Shown: piece after piece, positions 30,605-40,297 of the stretch
Layout: each line of letters begins with the position of its first letter
Numbering within the stretch: position 1 is the first letter of the stretch
Source of the DNA: Vreelandella zhaodongensis
Lineage (GTDB): Bacteria; Pseudomonadota; Gammaproteobacteria; Pseudomonadales; Halomonadaceae
Reading direction: 5' to 3'
Assembly: GCF_013415115.1 (NCBI RefSeq)
Contig: NZ_JACCDD010000004.1
Coordinates: 288,307-352,306 of the forward strand
DNA length: 64,000 nucleotides
Made by a program: the position numbers and the translations under genes
The notes under the pieces: generated by a model
The model's database searches: none
Told to the model about the DNA's origin: nothing
The model's input: only the letters and a program-made list of their open reading frames with translations

Positions 30605-30640
30605 GACGGCGGCTGGTTTACACTGGCCGCCGTCTTTATT
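30605..30640 (+). terminator. Terminator after dodecin gene
   Basis: Perfect 9-bp GC-rich stem GACGGCGGC/GCCGCCGTC (30605-30613, 30626-30634) with a 12-base loop, followed by TTTATT. Separates dodecin from the trk genes. Confidence 0.8.
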
Positions 30641-30701
30641 GCAGCGCACACATCTCTTGCCGAGAACGCGCTGGCGCTTACAACGGAACCGATGCTCAGC
30701 A

Positions 30702-32075
30702 ATGAAAATCATCATTCTCGGCGCCGGCCAGGTCGGCGGCACCCTCGCGGAGCACCTTGCCCGCGAAGAAAATGACATTACCGTCGTCGATACCGACGGT
30801 GCCAAATTACGCGAACTGCACACCAAGTTGGATATACGCACTGTTACCGGTGCGGGCTCCTACCCTATCGTGCTGCGCCAGGCGGGTTGCGAAGATGCCG
30901 ACATGCTAATTGCGGTGACCAACACCGATGAAATCAACATGATCGCCTGCCAAGTCGCCCATACGCTGTTTCGCACACCGACCAAAATTGCCCGCGTGCG
31001 CTCAACCGCGTACCTCACCCGTAAAGGCCTGTTCGCCCACGAAGCCATCCCTATTGACGTGTTAATCAGCCCCGAACAGGTAGTCACTGACCATGTGCGC
31101 CGGCTGATAGAGCACCCCGGTGCGCTGCAGGTACTGGAGTTTGCCGGAGGCCTGGTACAGCTGGTAGCGGTAAAAGCCTTCTACGGCGGCCCTCTGGTCG
31201 GCCAGGACTTAGCCTTTTTGGGCAAGCACATGCCCAACGTGGAAACCCGCGTGGCGGCAATCTATCGCCGCAACCGGCCGATTATCCCCCGTGGCGATAC
31301 GGTGATTGAGGCCGACGACGAGGTGTTTTTCCTGGCAGCACGGCGTGATATTCGCGCGGTGATGAGTGAACTACGCCGAGTCGAGCGAGATTTTCGCCGA
31401 GTCGTCATTGCAGGAGGCGGCAATATCGGTGAACGTTTAGCCGAACACCTGGAGCACAGCCACCAAGTCAAAATCATTGAGCACAACCTGGAACGTTGCA
31501 CCACGCTATCCGAGCGGCTTGACCGCACCGTGGTGCTCCATGGCAGTGCGACCAGCAAACGGCTACTTGAAGAAGAAAATATCGAAGAGTGCGATATTTT
31601 TTGCGCGTTAACCAACGACGACGAAGTGAATATTATGTCGTCGCTACTGGCCAAACGGCTCGGGGCGAAAAAAGTATTAACACTCATCAATAACGCCGCT
31701 TATGTAGATTTGGTGCAGGGTGGTGAAATTGATATCGCTATTTCTCCCCAACAAGCTACGATCGGCAGCCTGCTCACCCACGTACGCCGGGGCGATATTG
31801 TCAACGTTCACTCGCTGCGCCGTGGTGCCGCGGAAGCCATTGAGGCCATCGCCCATGGTGATAAGCAGTCTTCTAAAGTCGTCGGCCGTACGATTGCAGA
31901 AATTGATTTGCCCGAAGGCACCACTATCGGGGCAATTGTACGAGGCAAAGAGGTGTTGATTGCTCACTATGACGTCATGGTAGAGAGCGGCGACCACATC
32001 ATTTTGTTTGTTATCGATAAGCGACGCATTCGCGATGTGGAGCGTCTGTTCCAGGTCGGGTTAACGTTCTTTTAG
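30702..32075 (+). CDS. trkA: Trk potassium uptake regulatory subunit TrkA
   Basis: Cytoplasmic NAD(H)-binding gating ring of the TrkAH potassium transporter, important for osmoadaptation in halophiles. The ATG at 30702 ([17 protein letters not shown]) fits the family; an upstream in-frame start at 30639 would add a basic unsupported tail and overlaps the terminator. 457 residues: two RCK_N domains with [10 protein letters not shown] and [10 protein letters not shown], each followed by an RCK_C domain. trkH follows 48 bp later, a direct trkAH pairing. Confidence 0.96.
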   Translation: MKIIILGAGQVGGTLAEHLAREENDITVVDTDGAKLRELHTKLDIRTVTGAGSYPIVLRQAGCEDADMLIAVTNTDEINMIACQVAHTLFRTPTKIARVRSTAYLTRKGLFAHEAIPIDVLISPEQVVTDHVRRLIEHPGALQVLEFAGGLVQLVAVKAFYGGPLVGQDLAFLGKHMPNVETRVAAIYRRNRPIIPRGDTVIEADDEVFFLAARRDIRAVMSELRRVERDFRRVVIAGGGNIGERLAEHLEHSHQVKIIEHNLERCTTLSERLDRTVVLHGSATSKRLLEEENIEECDIFCALTNDDEVNIMSSLLAKRLGAKKVLTLINNAAYVDLVQGGEIDIAISPQQATIGSLLTHVRRGDIVNVHSLRRGAAEAIEAIAHGDKQSSKVVGRTIAEIDLPEGTTIGAIVRGKEVLIAHYDVMVESGDHIILFVIDKRRIRDVERLFQVGLTFF

Positions 32076-32123
32076 GAAGCGTTCAACTAAAAACCGGGCC
32101 ACCGCTATGAGGCAATCACTGCT

Positions 32124-33572
32124 ATGAGCTTGCGGGTTATTCTACGCATTCTGGGGCTACTGCTAATGCTGTTTAGCCTCACCATGCTACCACCGATGCT
32201 GATGTCATTATGGTTTCGCGACGGCGTTTGGCATGCGTTTATGAGCGGTATCGCGATTACCGCCATGACTGGGTTAATGCTTTATCTGCCTAATCGTCGC
32301 TCTCATAAAGAGCTACGTATCCGCGATGGCTTTATTATTGCCGCCATGTTCTGGACCGTGCTAGCGCTGTTTGGTTCACTGCCGCTGATGCTCTTTGGTG
32401 AAGGCTCGCTCGGCATCACCGATGCGGTGTTTGAGTCGTTTTCCGGGCTAACCACCACCGGTGCCACCGTCATTACTGGTATCGATTTTCTGCCGGAATC
32501 TGTGCGCTACTACCGCCAGCAGCTGCAGTGGCTGGGGGGGATGGGGATTGTCGTGCTGGCCGTCGCCATTCTGCCCACGCTAGGGGTTGGGGGGATGGCT
32601 CTATATCGCACAGAAATCCCTGGACCACTGAAAGACTCCAAACTGACACCGCGCATCACCGAAACGGCTAAAGCGCTTTGGTACATCTACGCGACGCTGA
32701 CGCTGGCCTGTATGTTCGCTTATATGTTGGCCGGTATGAGTTGGTTTGATGCGCTAGGCCACAGCTTTTCAACGGTGGCGATTGGCGGTTTCTCCACGTA
32801 TGACGCCAGTATCGGCTTCTTTGACAACGCCGCCATTGAGCTTATCTGCATCGGCTTTATGCTGATTTCAGCGGTTAGCTTTAGCCTGCATTTTATCGCT
32901 TGGCGAGAAAAACGCCTGCTGCACTATTTTCAGGATCCGGAAGCGCGCTTTTTGCTGCTCTTTTTAGCAGGACTCACCGTGATTACCGTGATCACCTTGT
33001 GGTTTACGGGCACTTATAACGATATCGAAGGTCTACGACACGCGCTGTTTGAAGTCGTATCAGTCGCCACTACCGCTGGCTTTGCGGTGGCTGACTTCTC
33101 AGGTTGGCCGGGAGCCATTCCCTTTCTGCTATTTATCGCGGCTTTTGTTGGTGGCTGTTCGGGTTCGACAGCGGGTGGCATGAAGGTAATTCGTATTATT
33201 CTCATCATAAAACAGGGTATGCGGGAGGTAATGCGCCTTATTCACCCCAACGCAGTGATTGCCGTTAAAGTGGGTAAAGTCAGCGTACCCGATAGCATCG
33301 CCCAGGCGGTATGGGGATTTTTCTCTGCCTACGTCATGCTGTTTTTCTTGATGCTGGTAGGCGTTATGGCCACTGGTGTCGACCAAGTCACCGCCTGGTC
33401 AACGGTCGGCTCTGCACTGAACAACTTAGGCCCTGCACTGGGTGAAGCCAGTAGCCATTACGGCGACTTGCCCAGTCTAGCCAAATGGATATTAGTATTG
33501 GCTATGCTGCTCGGTCGTTTAGAAATATTCACAGTGCTGGTGTTGTTTACACCGGCATTTTGGCGTCGCTGA
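32124..33572 (+). CDS. trkH: Trk potassium uptake channel subunit TrkH
   Basis: Inner-membrane potassium-conducting subunit. 482 residues, like E. coli TrkH/TrkG. Four pore-loop segments with filter glycines are visible: SGLTTTGATVI, STVAIGGFSTYD, VATTAGFAV and LNNLGPALGE. A characteristic GGCSGSTAGGMKVIR precedes the gating region. Multiple membrane helices throughout. Confidence 0.97.
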   Translation: MSLRVILRILGLLLMLFSLTMLPPMLMSLWFRDGVWHAFMSGIAITAMTGLMLYLPNRRSHKELRIRDGFIIAAMFWTVLALFGSLPLMLFGEGSLGITDAVFESFSGLTTTGATVITGIDFLPESVRYYRQQLQWLGGMGIVVLAVAILPTLGVGGMALYRTEIPGPLKDSKLTPRITETAKALWYIYATLTLACMFAYMLAGMSWFDALGHSFSTVAIGGFSTYDASIGFFDNAAIELICIGFMLISAVSFSLHFIAWREKRLLHYFQDPEARFLLLFLAGLTVITVITLWFTGTYNDIEGLRHALFEVVSVATTAGFAVADFSGWPGAIPFLLFIAAFVGGCSGSTAGGMKVIRIILIIKQGMREVMRLIHPNAVIAVKVGKVSVPDSIAQAVWGFFSAYVMLFFLMLVGVMATGVDQVTAWSTVGSALNNLGPALGEASSHYGDLPSLAKWILVLAMLLGRLEIFTVLVLFTPAFWRR

Positions 33573-33622
33573 TCTAACGTCGACGAATTAACGTTTTTAC
33601 ATTTATGAGTTGAGTAACATTA

Positions 33623-34876
33623 ATGACCCACGATAACGCGACACCGCTGATGCAGGAGCCAGATGCACTGCCAAGCACCAGCGGCCCTTTAAAAACGATT
33701 ACGGTTGGCGGCACTCGTTACACGTTACTGGGTACGGCTCACGTGTCAGCGGAGAGCGCTGACGATGTACGCCAGTTAATCAATAATGGTACCTTTGATG
33801 CCGTTGCCATCGAGCTATGCGATGCCCGTCATCACAGCATCGACAACCCTGACGCAATGGGTGAGCAAGACCTGTTCCAAGTGTTCAAACAAGGCAAAGC
33901 TGGCATGGTAGCGGCGAGTCTGGCGCTTGGTGCGTTTCAGCAGCGCATAGCCGAGCAGTCCGGCATCCAGCCTGGCGCTGAAATGCGCGCGGCAATAGAA
34001 GAGTGTCGTACACGCAAGCTCCCGCTGTTGCTGGTGGACCGAGACGTTGGCATTACACTTAAACGCATTTACCGCAATGTGCCATGGTGGCAGCGCTTTT
34101 CGTTGTTCTCTGGGCTGCTTGGCAGCGTGATGTCGCGCCAGGATGTTTCCAAAGAAGATATTGAAAAGCTAAAAGAAGGCGACATGCTGGAGGCGACCTT
34201 CAGCGAGTTTGCCGCAGAATCTGAAGCGCTCTATACACCGCTCATTCGCGAGCGTGACCGTTATATGGCGCTGCGCTTAGCTGAAGAAGCCCCGCCCGGG
34301 CGCTACCAAAACGTGTTAGTGGTACTCGGTGCAGGGCACTTAAAAGGCACTGGCGAACACCTGGAAGCGCCGTTACCAGAAAACCCCACCGCTGAGCGTG
34401 AGTCGCTTGAGGCAACACCACCGCCTTCTAAGCTATGGAAAGCCATGCCATGGTTGATTACCGCATTGGTGCTAACCGGCTTTGCGATCGGGTTTTCGCG
34501 CAATACCGAGCTTGGCTGGCAGCTGGTTATAGAATGGTTTTTAATTAACGGTGTTTTATCTGCTGGCGCGACCATTGCAGCGCTAGCACACCCTGTGACA
34601 GTGATTGCTACTTTCTTTGCCGCTCCACTGACCTCGCTTAACCCAACCATTGGTGCAGGCTTTGTTGCTGCTGGGATCGAGCTTTACATGCGCAAGCCCA
34701 AAGTGCGCGACTTCTCCACCCTGCGCCATGACGTCACTCAGCTGAAGGGGTGGTGGAAAAACCGCGTATCTCGCACCCTGCTGGTATTTATTCTGGCCAC
34801 GGTAGGCTCAGCAGTAGGCACCTGGGTCGCAGGCTTTAGAATTGCGGGCGCACTGTTCGGTAGTGGCACTAGTTAG
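33623..34876 (+). CDS. TraB/PrgY-family membrane protein
   Basis: 417 residues. The N-terminal TraB domain has the family core TVGGTRYTLLGTAHVSAESADDV and a conserved ELCDARH, with VVLGAGHLKG near residue 235; C-terminal half has about four to five membrane helices (from about residue 275). TraB-family proteins inhibit pheromone activity in enterococci, but the role in proteobacteria is unknown; a protease-like Tiki fold has been proposed. Its stop overlaps the convergent tapT gene by four bases. Confidence 0.88.
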   Translation: MTHDNATPLMQEPDALPSTSGPLKTITVGGTRYTLLGTAHVSAESADDVRQLINNGTFDAVAIELCDARHHSIDNPDAMGEQDLFQVFKQGKAGMVAASLALGAFQQRIAEQSGIQPGAEMRAAIEECRTRKLPLLLVDRDVGITLKRIYRNVPWWQRFSLFSGLLGSVMSRQDVSKEDIEKLKEGDMLEATFSEFAAESEALYTPLIRERDRYMALRLAEEAPPGRYQNVLVVLGAGHLKGTGEHLEAPLPENPTAERESLEATPPPSKLWKAMPWLITALVLTGFAIGFSRNTELGWQLVIEWFLINGVLSAGATIAALAHPVTVIATFFAAPLTSLNPTIGAGFVAAGIELYMRKPKVRDFSTLRHDVTQLKGWWKNRVSRTLLVFILATVGSAVGTWVAGFRIAGALFGSGTS

Positions 34877-35649
34877 TTAACGTTTGCCTCAGTTTGTCGG
34901 TCTAACAGCCGCTGCATGGCAGCGGTTGGCTCAGCAATTTTGCGATAGTAGCGGCTCTCGGCATAGCTATCGTTAAATACATCAAAGTAATCGTCCAGCA
35001 CGTTAGCGGCATTCTCATCGCCACTTTGGCGCAGCAGTTCAATAGCAACTTCTGCCGTACACAGGTGTGCTTTTGAGGCAGGTTTGCGTAGCCGATAGCG
35101 AGTCTCCCGCTCGGTGCGCAGCGGCAGTACCGGCAACGTATCTAGATAAGGGCTCTTGCGAAACATCCGCCGCGCTTGGCGCCAAGTGCCATCTAAAATC
35201 ACAAATACCGGAACACGCGCTTGCTGCTTCACCGCATGCACGGCATTAATATCCACCACACGATCTGCATAGTCGGGCTGGTCATCAGGAAAGATCACAA
35301 AAGGCGCGTAGCGCGGATCTTCAAGCAGTGCGGCTAGTTCTTCGTCAGGCGCGGTGCGATACCAGGTAAACACTCTGGTTTGCGTCAGCACATCCCCAAT
35401 TAACCGGCCCGTATTCGTCGGCTTGTAATGCTCGATAGAGTGGGTTAATAGCCACACCTGGGCGGTGCTATCCGCTTTCACCTGGTAAGGGCACAGACAA
35501 TTAAGCTCAGGAAGGTTGCACCCTTCACAGCGTGTGACAAAACTGCCCCGTGCTTTAAATTCACGCCGAGGTGGACGCGGATGCCCCGTAGCAGGGTCGT
35601 AGTCAGTCAATGAAGAAGACTCAAGAGGCTGTGACGTAGCGTCAGACAT
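34873..35649 (-). CDS. tapT: DTW-domain tRNA-uridine aminocarboxypropyltransferase
   Basis: DTW-domain enzymes add the acp group to uridine (acp3U47) of tRNAs using SAM. 258 residues. Seen: the zinc-type cysteines RCEGCNLPELNCLCPY near residue 40, the signature VILDGTWRQARRMFRKS, and RKPASKAHLCTAEVA. The N-terminal 30 residues are variable. Immediately upstream is a 14-bp tandem array that may form part of its promoter region. The specific name is by analogy to E. coli YfiP. Confidence 0.85.
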   Translation of the reverse strand: MSDATSQPLESSSLTDYDPATGHPRPPRREFKARGSFVTRCEGCNLPELNCLCPYQVKADSTAQVWLLTHSIEHYKPTNTGRLIGDVLTQTRVFTWYRTAPDEELAALLEDPRYAPFVIFPDDQPDYADRVVDINAVHAVKQQARVPVFVILDGTWRQARRMFRKSPYLDTLPVLPLRTERETRYRLRKPASKAHLCTAEVAIELLRQSGDENAANVLDDYFDVFNDSYAESRYYRKIAEPTAAMQRLLDRQTEANVN

Positions 35650-35665
35650 CCGCGCTCCAATTCAT

Positions 35666-35721
35666 AAAGGGCGATTAACAAAAAGCGATCAAGAAAAGAC
35701 GATTAAGAAAGGGCGCAGAGT
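35666..35721. repeat. Four tandem 14-bp units upstream of the DTW gene
   Basis: Units at 35666, 35680, 35694 and 35708, consensus near AAAARGCGATTAAG. They fill the space just before the leftward tapT start and could have arisen by slippage. Confidence 0.8.
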
Positions 35722-35771
35722 ATAAAGCAGCCCGGCCGCCATGACGAACCCTAGCTCTCTAAAACCATCAA

Positions 35772-35826
35772 CCGTAAACCAAAAAACTCTAAACAGTTGA
35801 CACTAAAAGCAGAACGCCGCTAGAGT
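35772..35826 (+). promoter_or_regulatory. bio operon promoter with candidate BirA operator
   Basis: TTGACA (35797-35802), 18-bp spacer, TAGAGT (35821-35826). A BirA-like site CCGTAAACC-N14-AGTTGACAC (35772-35803) matches the known TTGTAAACC-N14/15-GGTTTACAA pattern at 13 of 18 positions, and its right half covers the -35 box, where BirA binding would block RNA polymerase. A second GGTTTAC lies at 35851-35857, three bases before the bioB start. Confidence 0.6.
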
Positions 35827-35859
35827 CTCGTCAACTTTCAAAAGAAAAAAGGTTTACCC

Positions 35860-36936
35860 GTGACCGCCACCGCTTTCAATGCCGCCGCCCCGCGCCACGA
35901 CTGGACGCTGGACGAAATTAATGGGCTGTTTGCGCTGCCCTTCAACGACCTGTTATTTAAAGCTCAGCAAGTGCATCGCGCCCACTTTGATGCTAACGCG
36001 GTGCAGGTTTCTACCCTGCTGTCGATTAAAACGGGGGCTTGCCCAGAAGACTGCAAATATTGCCCGCAGTCCGGTCACTACAATACCCAGCTCGAAAAAG
36101 AGAAGCTGCTGGAAATCGAAAAAGTCGTTGCCCAGGCCAAGGCCGCTAAAGAAGCCGGCGCTAGCCGTTTCTGTATGGGCGCGGCATGGCGCAGCCCGCG
36201 GGACAAAGATTTACTGCTGGTCGAAGAGATGGTTCGTCAAGTCAAAGCCCTGGGGCTGGAAACCTGCATGACACTAGGTATGGTCGACGGTGATCAAGCC
36301 AACCGTTTGGCGGCTGCTGGGCTGGATTACTACAACCATAACCTGGACACCTCCCCCGACTTTTATGGTGAAATTATCACCACCCGCACCTACAGCGACC
36401 GCCTGGACACCCTGGCCACCGTGCGTGAAGCGGGCATGAAAGTATGCTCCGGCGGCATTTTAGGCATGGGTGAAGGCGCACAAGACCGCAGTGCGCTGTT
36501 ACAGCAGCTGGCGAAGCTGTCACCGCACCCAGAATCCGTCCCCATCAATATGCTGGTTAAAGTACCGGGTACACCGCTAGAGAACGTCGAAGACCTAGAC
36601 CCGCTTGAGTTTATCTGCGCCATTGCGGTGGCGCGTATTATGATGCCGCAAAGCCATGTGCGGCTTTCCGCTGGCCGCGAGCAGATGAGCGAATCGACTC
36701 AAGCACTGGCATTTTTGGCTGGAGCCAACTCGATCTTCTACGGCGACAAACTACTCACCACCGGCAATCCCCAGGCAGATCGCGACCGCGCGCTATTTGC
36801 AAAATTAGGCCTGCACCCAGAGCGCCGTGATACCTGCGAAGATGAAGCCACTCACACCGAGCGACTCACCCAACAAGCTCAGCAACGCGCCCAGGCAGAG
36901 CGGGCAGCAGCACTGGCGGTAGATGCTAGTGTCTGA
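35860..36936 (+). CDS. bioB: Biotin synthase
   Basis: Radical SAM enzyme inserting sulfur into dethiobiotin. GTG start; 358 residues. Seen: the 4Fe-4S motif [14 protein letters not shown], the YNHNLDTSP segment and [18 protein letters not shown]. Its 2Fe-2S cluster is the sulfur donor, so it relies on Fe-S assembly. First gene of bioBFHCDA, in which all genes overlap, consistent with one transcript. Confidence 0.98.
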   Translation: MTATAFNAAAPRHDWTLDEINGLFALPFNDLLFKAQQVHRAHFDANAVQVSTLLSIKTGACPEDCKYCPQSGHYNTQLEKEKLLEIEKVVAQAKAAKEAGASRFCMGAAWRSPRDKDLLLVEEMVRQVKALGLETCMTLGMVDGDQANRLAAAGLDYYNHNLDTSPDFYGEIITTRTYSDRLDTLATVREAGMKVCSGGILGMGEGAQDRSALLQQLAKLSPHPESVPINMLVKVPGTPLENVEDLDPLEFICAIAVARIMMPQSHVRLSAGREQMSESTQALAFLAGANSIFYGDKLLTTGNPQADRDRALFAKLGLHPERRDTCEDEATHTERLTQQAQQRAQAERAAALAVDASV

Positions 36937-38077
36937 CGCGTGGCAGCAGCGACTAGCCAGCGCCCGTCAGCAGCGTGTCGATGGACAGCGCTGGCGGCAC
37001 CGACGGGTGAACACCCACAGCACGCTGGACTTTGCCGGTAATGACTATCTTGGGCTGGCCTGCGATCCACGTGTACAAGCTGCCCAGGCAGAGGGTGCGC
37101 GCCGCTTTGGCGCAGGCGCGGGCGCGTCGCACTTGGTCAGCGGCCATTTGGAGGTTCACGACGCACTGGAAGACGCCCTGGCCGAGTGGACCGGACGGCA
37201 GCGTGCACTGCTGTTTTCCACCGGCTATATGGCTAACCTTGGCGTGTTGCAGGCGCTCGCCGCCCCGCACACTGCCATTTTTCAAGACCGTTTGAATCAT
37301 GCCTCGCTGTTAGATGGCGCAGTGTTAAGCGGCGCTCGCTCGCGGCGTTTTCATCACCGCAACAGTGCTGATCTTGAACGCTTATTAGCGCGCAGCTCCG
37401 CCACCCATAAGCTGGTGGTCAGCGACGGTGTGTTCAGTATGGATGGCGACGTTGCCGATATTGCCACCCTTGCCCACGTCAGCCAGCAGCACAACGCCTG
37501 GCTAATGATTGATGACGCTCACGGTCTGGGTGTCTTAGGCGATAACGGCAGCGGCTGTGTGGAAGGTTTCGACAGCCAAGCGGTGCCTATTTTGGTCGGC
37601 ACACTGGGCAAGGCATTGGGCACCGCTGGCGCGTTTGTGGCCGGTGACGCTGCGTTGATTGACCACCTCACCCAGTTTGCTCGCAGCTATATCTATACAA
37701 CGGCCCAGCCCCCCAGCATTGCAGCGGCGACTCTGGAAGCGCTGACCATCGTGCAGCGCGAGCCTGAACATCGCCAGCGGCTCCAGCGCCATATCAGCTA
37801 CTTCCGCCAGCAAGCCCAGGCACTAGGGCTGCCCCTTGCCGATTCCCATACGCCTATTCAACCGCTGTTGCTAGGAGACGAGCCACGCACCATGGCTTGG
37901 GCGGCTAAGCTCTCCCAGCGAGGCATCCAAGTAGGGGCGATTCGCCCACCCACGGTACCCAATGGTGCCGCTCGCCTGCGTATTACGCTGAGCGCCCGCC
38001 ATACCCCCAGCGATATTGATCGGCTTGTCGAAGGTCTGAGCGCCTGTCAGCGCGAGGAGGCACGATGTCCTGCCTAG
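36923..38077 (+). CDS. bioF: 8-amino-7-oxononanoate synthase
   Basis: PLP enzyme joining pimeloyl-ACP and alanine. The frame starts at 36923, 14 bases inside bioB. 384 residues. Seen: [17 protein letters not shown], the [16 protein letters not shown] segment, [12 protein letters not shown] with the PLP aspartate, and the lysine in [12 protein letters not shown]. Confidence 0.97.
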   Translation: MLVSDAWQQRLASARQQRVDGQRWRHRRVNTHSTLDFAGNDYLGLACDPRVQAAQAEGARRFGAGAGASHLVSGHLEVHDALEDALAEWTGRQRALLFSTGYMANLGVLQALAAPHTAIFQDRLNHASLLDGAVLSGARSRRFHHRNSADLERLLARSSATHKLVVSDGVFSMDGDVADIATLAHVSQQHNAWLMIDDAHGLGVLGDNGSGCVEGFDSQAVPILVGTLGKALGTAGAFVAGDAALIDHLTQFARSYIYTTAQPPSIAAATLEALTIVQREPEHRQRLQRHISYFRQQAQALGLPLADSHTPIQPLLLGDEPRTMAWAAKLSQRGIQVGAIRPPTVPNGAARLRITLSARHTPSDIDRLVEGLSACQREEARCPA

Positions 38078-38805
38078 ACGCCGCCCCTCTACATCTGGTG
38101 CTGCTATCGGGCTGGGGAGTCGATCAGCGCATCTGGCAGCCGTTGGAACACCACTGGCCCGCCCATAGCAAGGTACACACAGTGGACTGGCCAGGCTATG
38201 GCGATACCCCTGCCCTGGCTGAACCTGCCACCCTTGATACTCTTGCCAGCGCCATGGCCGACCAACTACCCAGTAACGCTGTGTGGGTCGGCTGGTCGCT
38301 GGGCGGGCTGTTAGCCAGCGCGCTGCTCGATAAGCTGCCTGCGCCACTCGGCCTTGTGCTGATTGGCACGGGCGAGCAATTTTGTAGCGATGACGGAGTC
38401 AGCAAAGCCGAGCTTGCCAGCTTTCAGCGCGCCTTTAGCCGCGACCCCGATGCCACCTGGCGGCATTTCTTACGCTGGCAAACCCAGGGCGAACCTAACG
38501 CTCGCCACGCCCACCAACAGCTACGCGCCATGCTGGGTGACACCCCAAGCGCCACGCTCAGCACGCTGTCCCAAGGGCTTCACTGGCTTGCCAGCCTGGA
38601 TAACACCCAGCGTTTGCAAGAAGCGCCCTGTCCGGTCATCCGATTAGTTGGCGAGCACGACCTGTTAGTGGCTTCCGGTATCCGCGCTCAGGCCATCAAC
38701 CTTGCCCACGCGGGGCACTGCCCGATGCTTTCCCAGCCAGCTCAGCTGGTCGCGACCATCGCTTCCCAGGCCGCACTGGTCACCAAGGAGCACGTATGCA
38801 CCTAA
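38065..38805 (+). CDS. bioH: Pimeloyl-ACP methyl ester carboxylesterase
   Basis: Alpha/beta hydrolase that removes the methyl group from pimeloyl-ACP methyl ester, freeing it for BioF. 246 residues. Catalytic triad visible: nucleophile serine in VGWSLGGLL, aspartate in VGEHDLLV, histidine in HAGHCPML. Overlaps bioF by 13 bases and bioC by 10. Placement inside the operon, unlike E. coli where bioH is separate, is common in other gammaproteobacteria. Confidence 0.94.
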   Translation: MSCLDAAPLHLVLLSGWGVDQRIWQPLEHHWPAHSKVHTVDWPGYGDTPALAEPATLDTLASAMADQLPSNAVWVGWSLGGLLASALLDKLPAPLGLVLIGTGEQFCSDDGVSKAELASFQRAFSRDPDATWRHFLRWQTQGEPNARHAHQQLRAMLGDTPSATLSTLSQGLHWLASLDNTQRLQEAPCPVIRLVGEHDLLVASGIRAQAINLAHAGHCPMLSQPAQLVATIASQAALVTKEHVCT

Positions 38806-39575
38806 CGACAATGCCCGCACCAAACTGGCAGGCAAAAGTCGCCCACGCCTTTTCTCGGGCGGCTCCACGCTACGATGCTCTGGCCAGCGCTCAGCGCCAG
38901 ATAGGGGAAACGCTATGGTCATCGCTTCCGCCTAGTGCCGACAACATACTCGATCTTGGCTGTGGTACTGGCGTCTGGACACAACGACTAGCCACTCAGT
39001 TTCCCCAAGCTCACGTCACTGGGCTGGATATTGCCCCGGGCATGCTCACCCATGCCCAGGCGCGCTATGGCAATCATATTCGTTGGCAGCAAGGCGATGC
39101 CGCTGCGCTGCCTTTTGAGCGCAGCACATTTGATCTGGTCTTTTCCAACCTCGCCATCCAGTGGTGCCGCGATATCGATACTGTTATGCGCGAGCTTCAA
39201 CGAGCACTGACCCCTGGCGGCCAAGTGCATCTCACGACGCTCTTACCTGGCACGCTGGCAGAAGTCGCCACGGCTTGGCAGCGCCCGGAGGCGTTACTGC
39301 AAACGCCGAATGCCCTAGCACTTGAACGCGCTGTTGCCCTAAGCGGCCTAACGCTGGTTGATCACATCACCGAATGGCGGCGGTTTTACTACCCCGACCT
39401 AAATGCGGTCATGGCCTCAATCAAGGGGGTAGGCGCCCAGGTGGCGCGGCCCAAGGCGCGCCTTACCCGTCGAGAGCTGGCCGCCGCCCGCGAGCGGTTT
39501 GAAGCACTACGTGAACCCCAAGGACTCCCCGTTAGTTACCACTGCATCACCCTGCACCTGGAAAAATCACCATGA
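38796..39575 (+). CDS. bioC: Malonyl-ACP O-methyltransferase
   Basis: SAM enzyme that methylates malonyl-ACP, disguising it as a primer so the fatty acid cycle can build pimelate. The ATG at 38796 has AAGGAG five bases upstream. 259 residues, Class I fold with NILDLGCGTGVWTQRLA, FDLVFSNLAIQW and the AFSRAAPRYDALASAQRQIG N-terminus typical of BioC. Overlaps bioD by four bases. Confidence 0.95.
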   Translation: MHLTTMPAPNWQAKVAHAFSRAAPRYDALASAQRQIGETLWSSLPPSADNILDLGCGTGVWTQRLATQFPQAHVTGLDIAPGMLTHAQARYGNHIRWQQGDAAALPFERSTFDLVFSNLAIQWCRDIDTVMRELQRALTPGGQVHLTTLLPGTLAEVATAWQRPEALLQTPNALALERAVALSGLTLVDHITEWRRFYYPDLNAVMASIKGVGAQVARPKARLTRRELAAARERFEALREPQGLPVSYHCITLHLEKSP

Positions 39576-40297
39576 CCGTCTATTTCGTGACCGGCACCGA
39601 TACCGATGCGGGTAAGACCCTGGCCACCAGCGCACTGCTGTGCGCTGCCAAAGATCAGCAGCTCAGCACGCTGGGGCTTAAGCCGATTGCCTCTGGCAGC
39701 CACATCACGACGGATGGGCTGCGCAATAGCGATGCGTTGGCGCTACAGGCACAAAGCGCTCCGCCGGTCGATTACACCACCGTTAACCCTTGGGCATTTG
39801 CGCCAGCTATTGCGCCGCATCTGGCCGCCAGCGAGGCGGGGCACTCTCTTAATGTCAACCGCGTGGTTGACTCGCTTAACGCCACTCTAAACGACACGCC
39901 GCGCGATCTAACGCTCATTGAAGGCGCTGGAGGCTGGCGTGTGCCACTCAATGAGCATGACGACTTTTCCGATATACCCCGGATGATGCAGCTGCCAGTC
40001 ATTCTGGTCGTGGGACTAAAACTTGGCTGCCTTAATCATGCGCGGCTTACCGCGGAGGTCATCGCTGCCGATGGCCTAACCCTTGCGGGTTGGGTCGGCA
40101 GTGTAGTGGATCCTGAGTTCGCCTCTGACACAGCGCGCTTTGACGCCAACATCACCCTGCTTAAAAACACCCTTAACGCGCCATGTCTAGGCATTATTCC
40201 TCATTTAGCCACCGCTGATGCCGTCCATGCGCGCCACGCGCTTTCACTAACCGCGCTGCTCAACACCTCAGTTTTGAATCAGGAAGCCGCTCTATGA
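39572..40297 (+). CDS. bioD: Dethiobiotin synthetase
   Basis: ATP-dependent closure of the ureido ring. 241 residues, P-loop GTDTDAGKT at the N-terminus, GLKPIASGSH with the substrate lysine, EGAGGWRVPL and VVGLKLGCLNHA. Overlaps bioA by four bases (ATGA). Confidence 0.97.
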   Translation: MTVYFVTGTDTDAGKTLATSALLCAAKDQQLSTLGLKPIASGSHITTDGLRNSDALALQAQSAPPVDYTTVNPWAFAPAIAPHLAASEAGHSLNVNRVVDSLNATLNDTPRDLTLIEGAGGWRVPLNEHDDFSDIPRMMQLPVILVVGLKLGCLNHARLTAEVIAADGLTLAGWVGSVVDPEFASDTARFDANITLLKNTLNAPCLGIIPHLATADAVHARHALSLTALLNTSVLNQEAAL

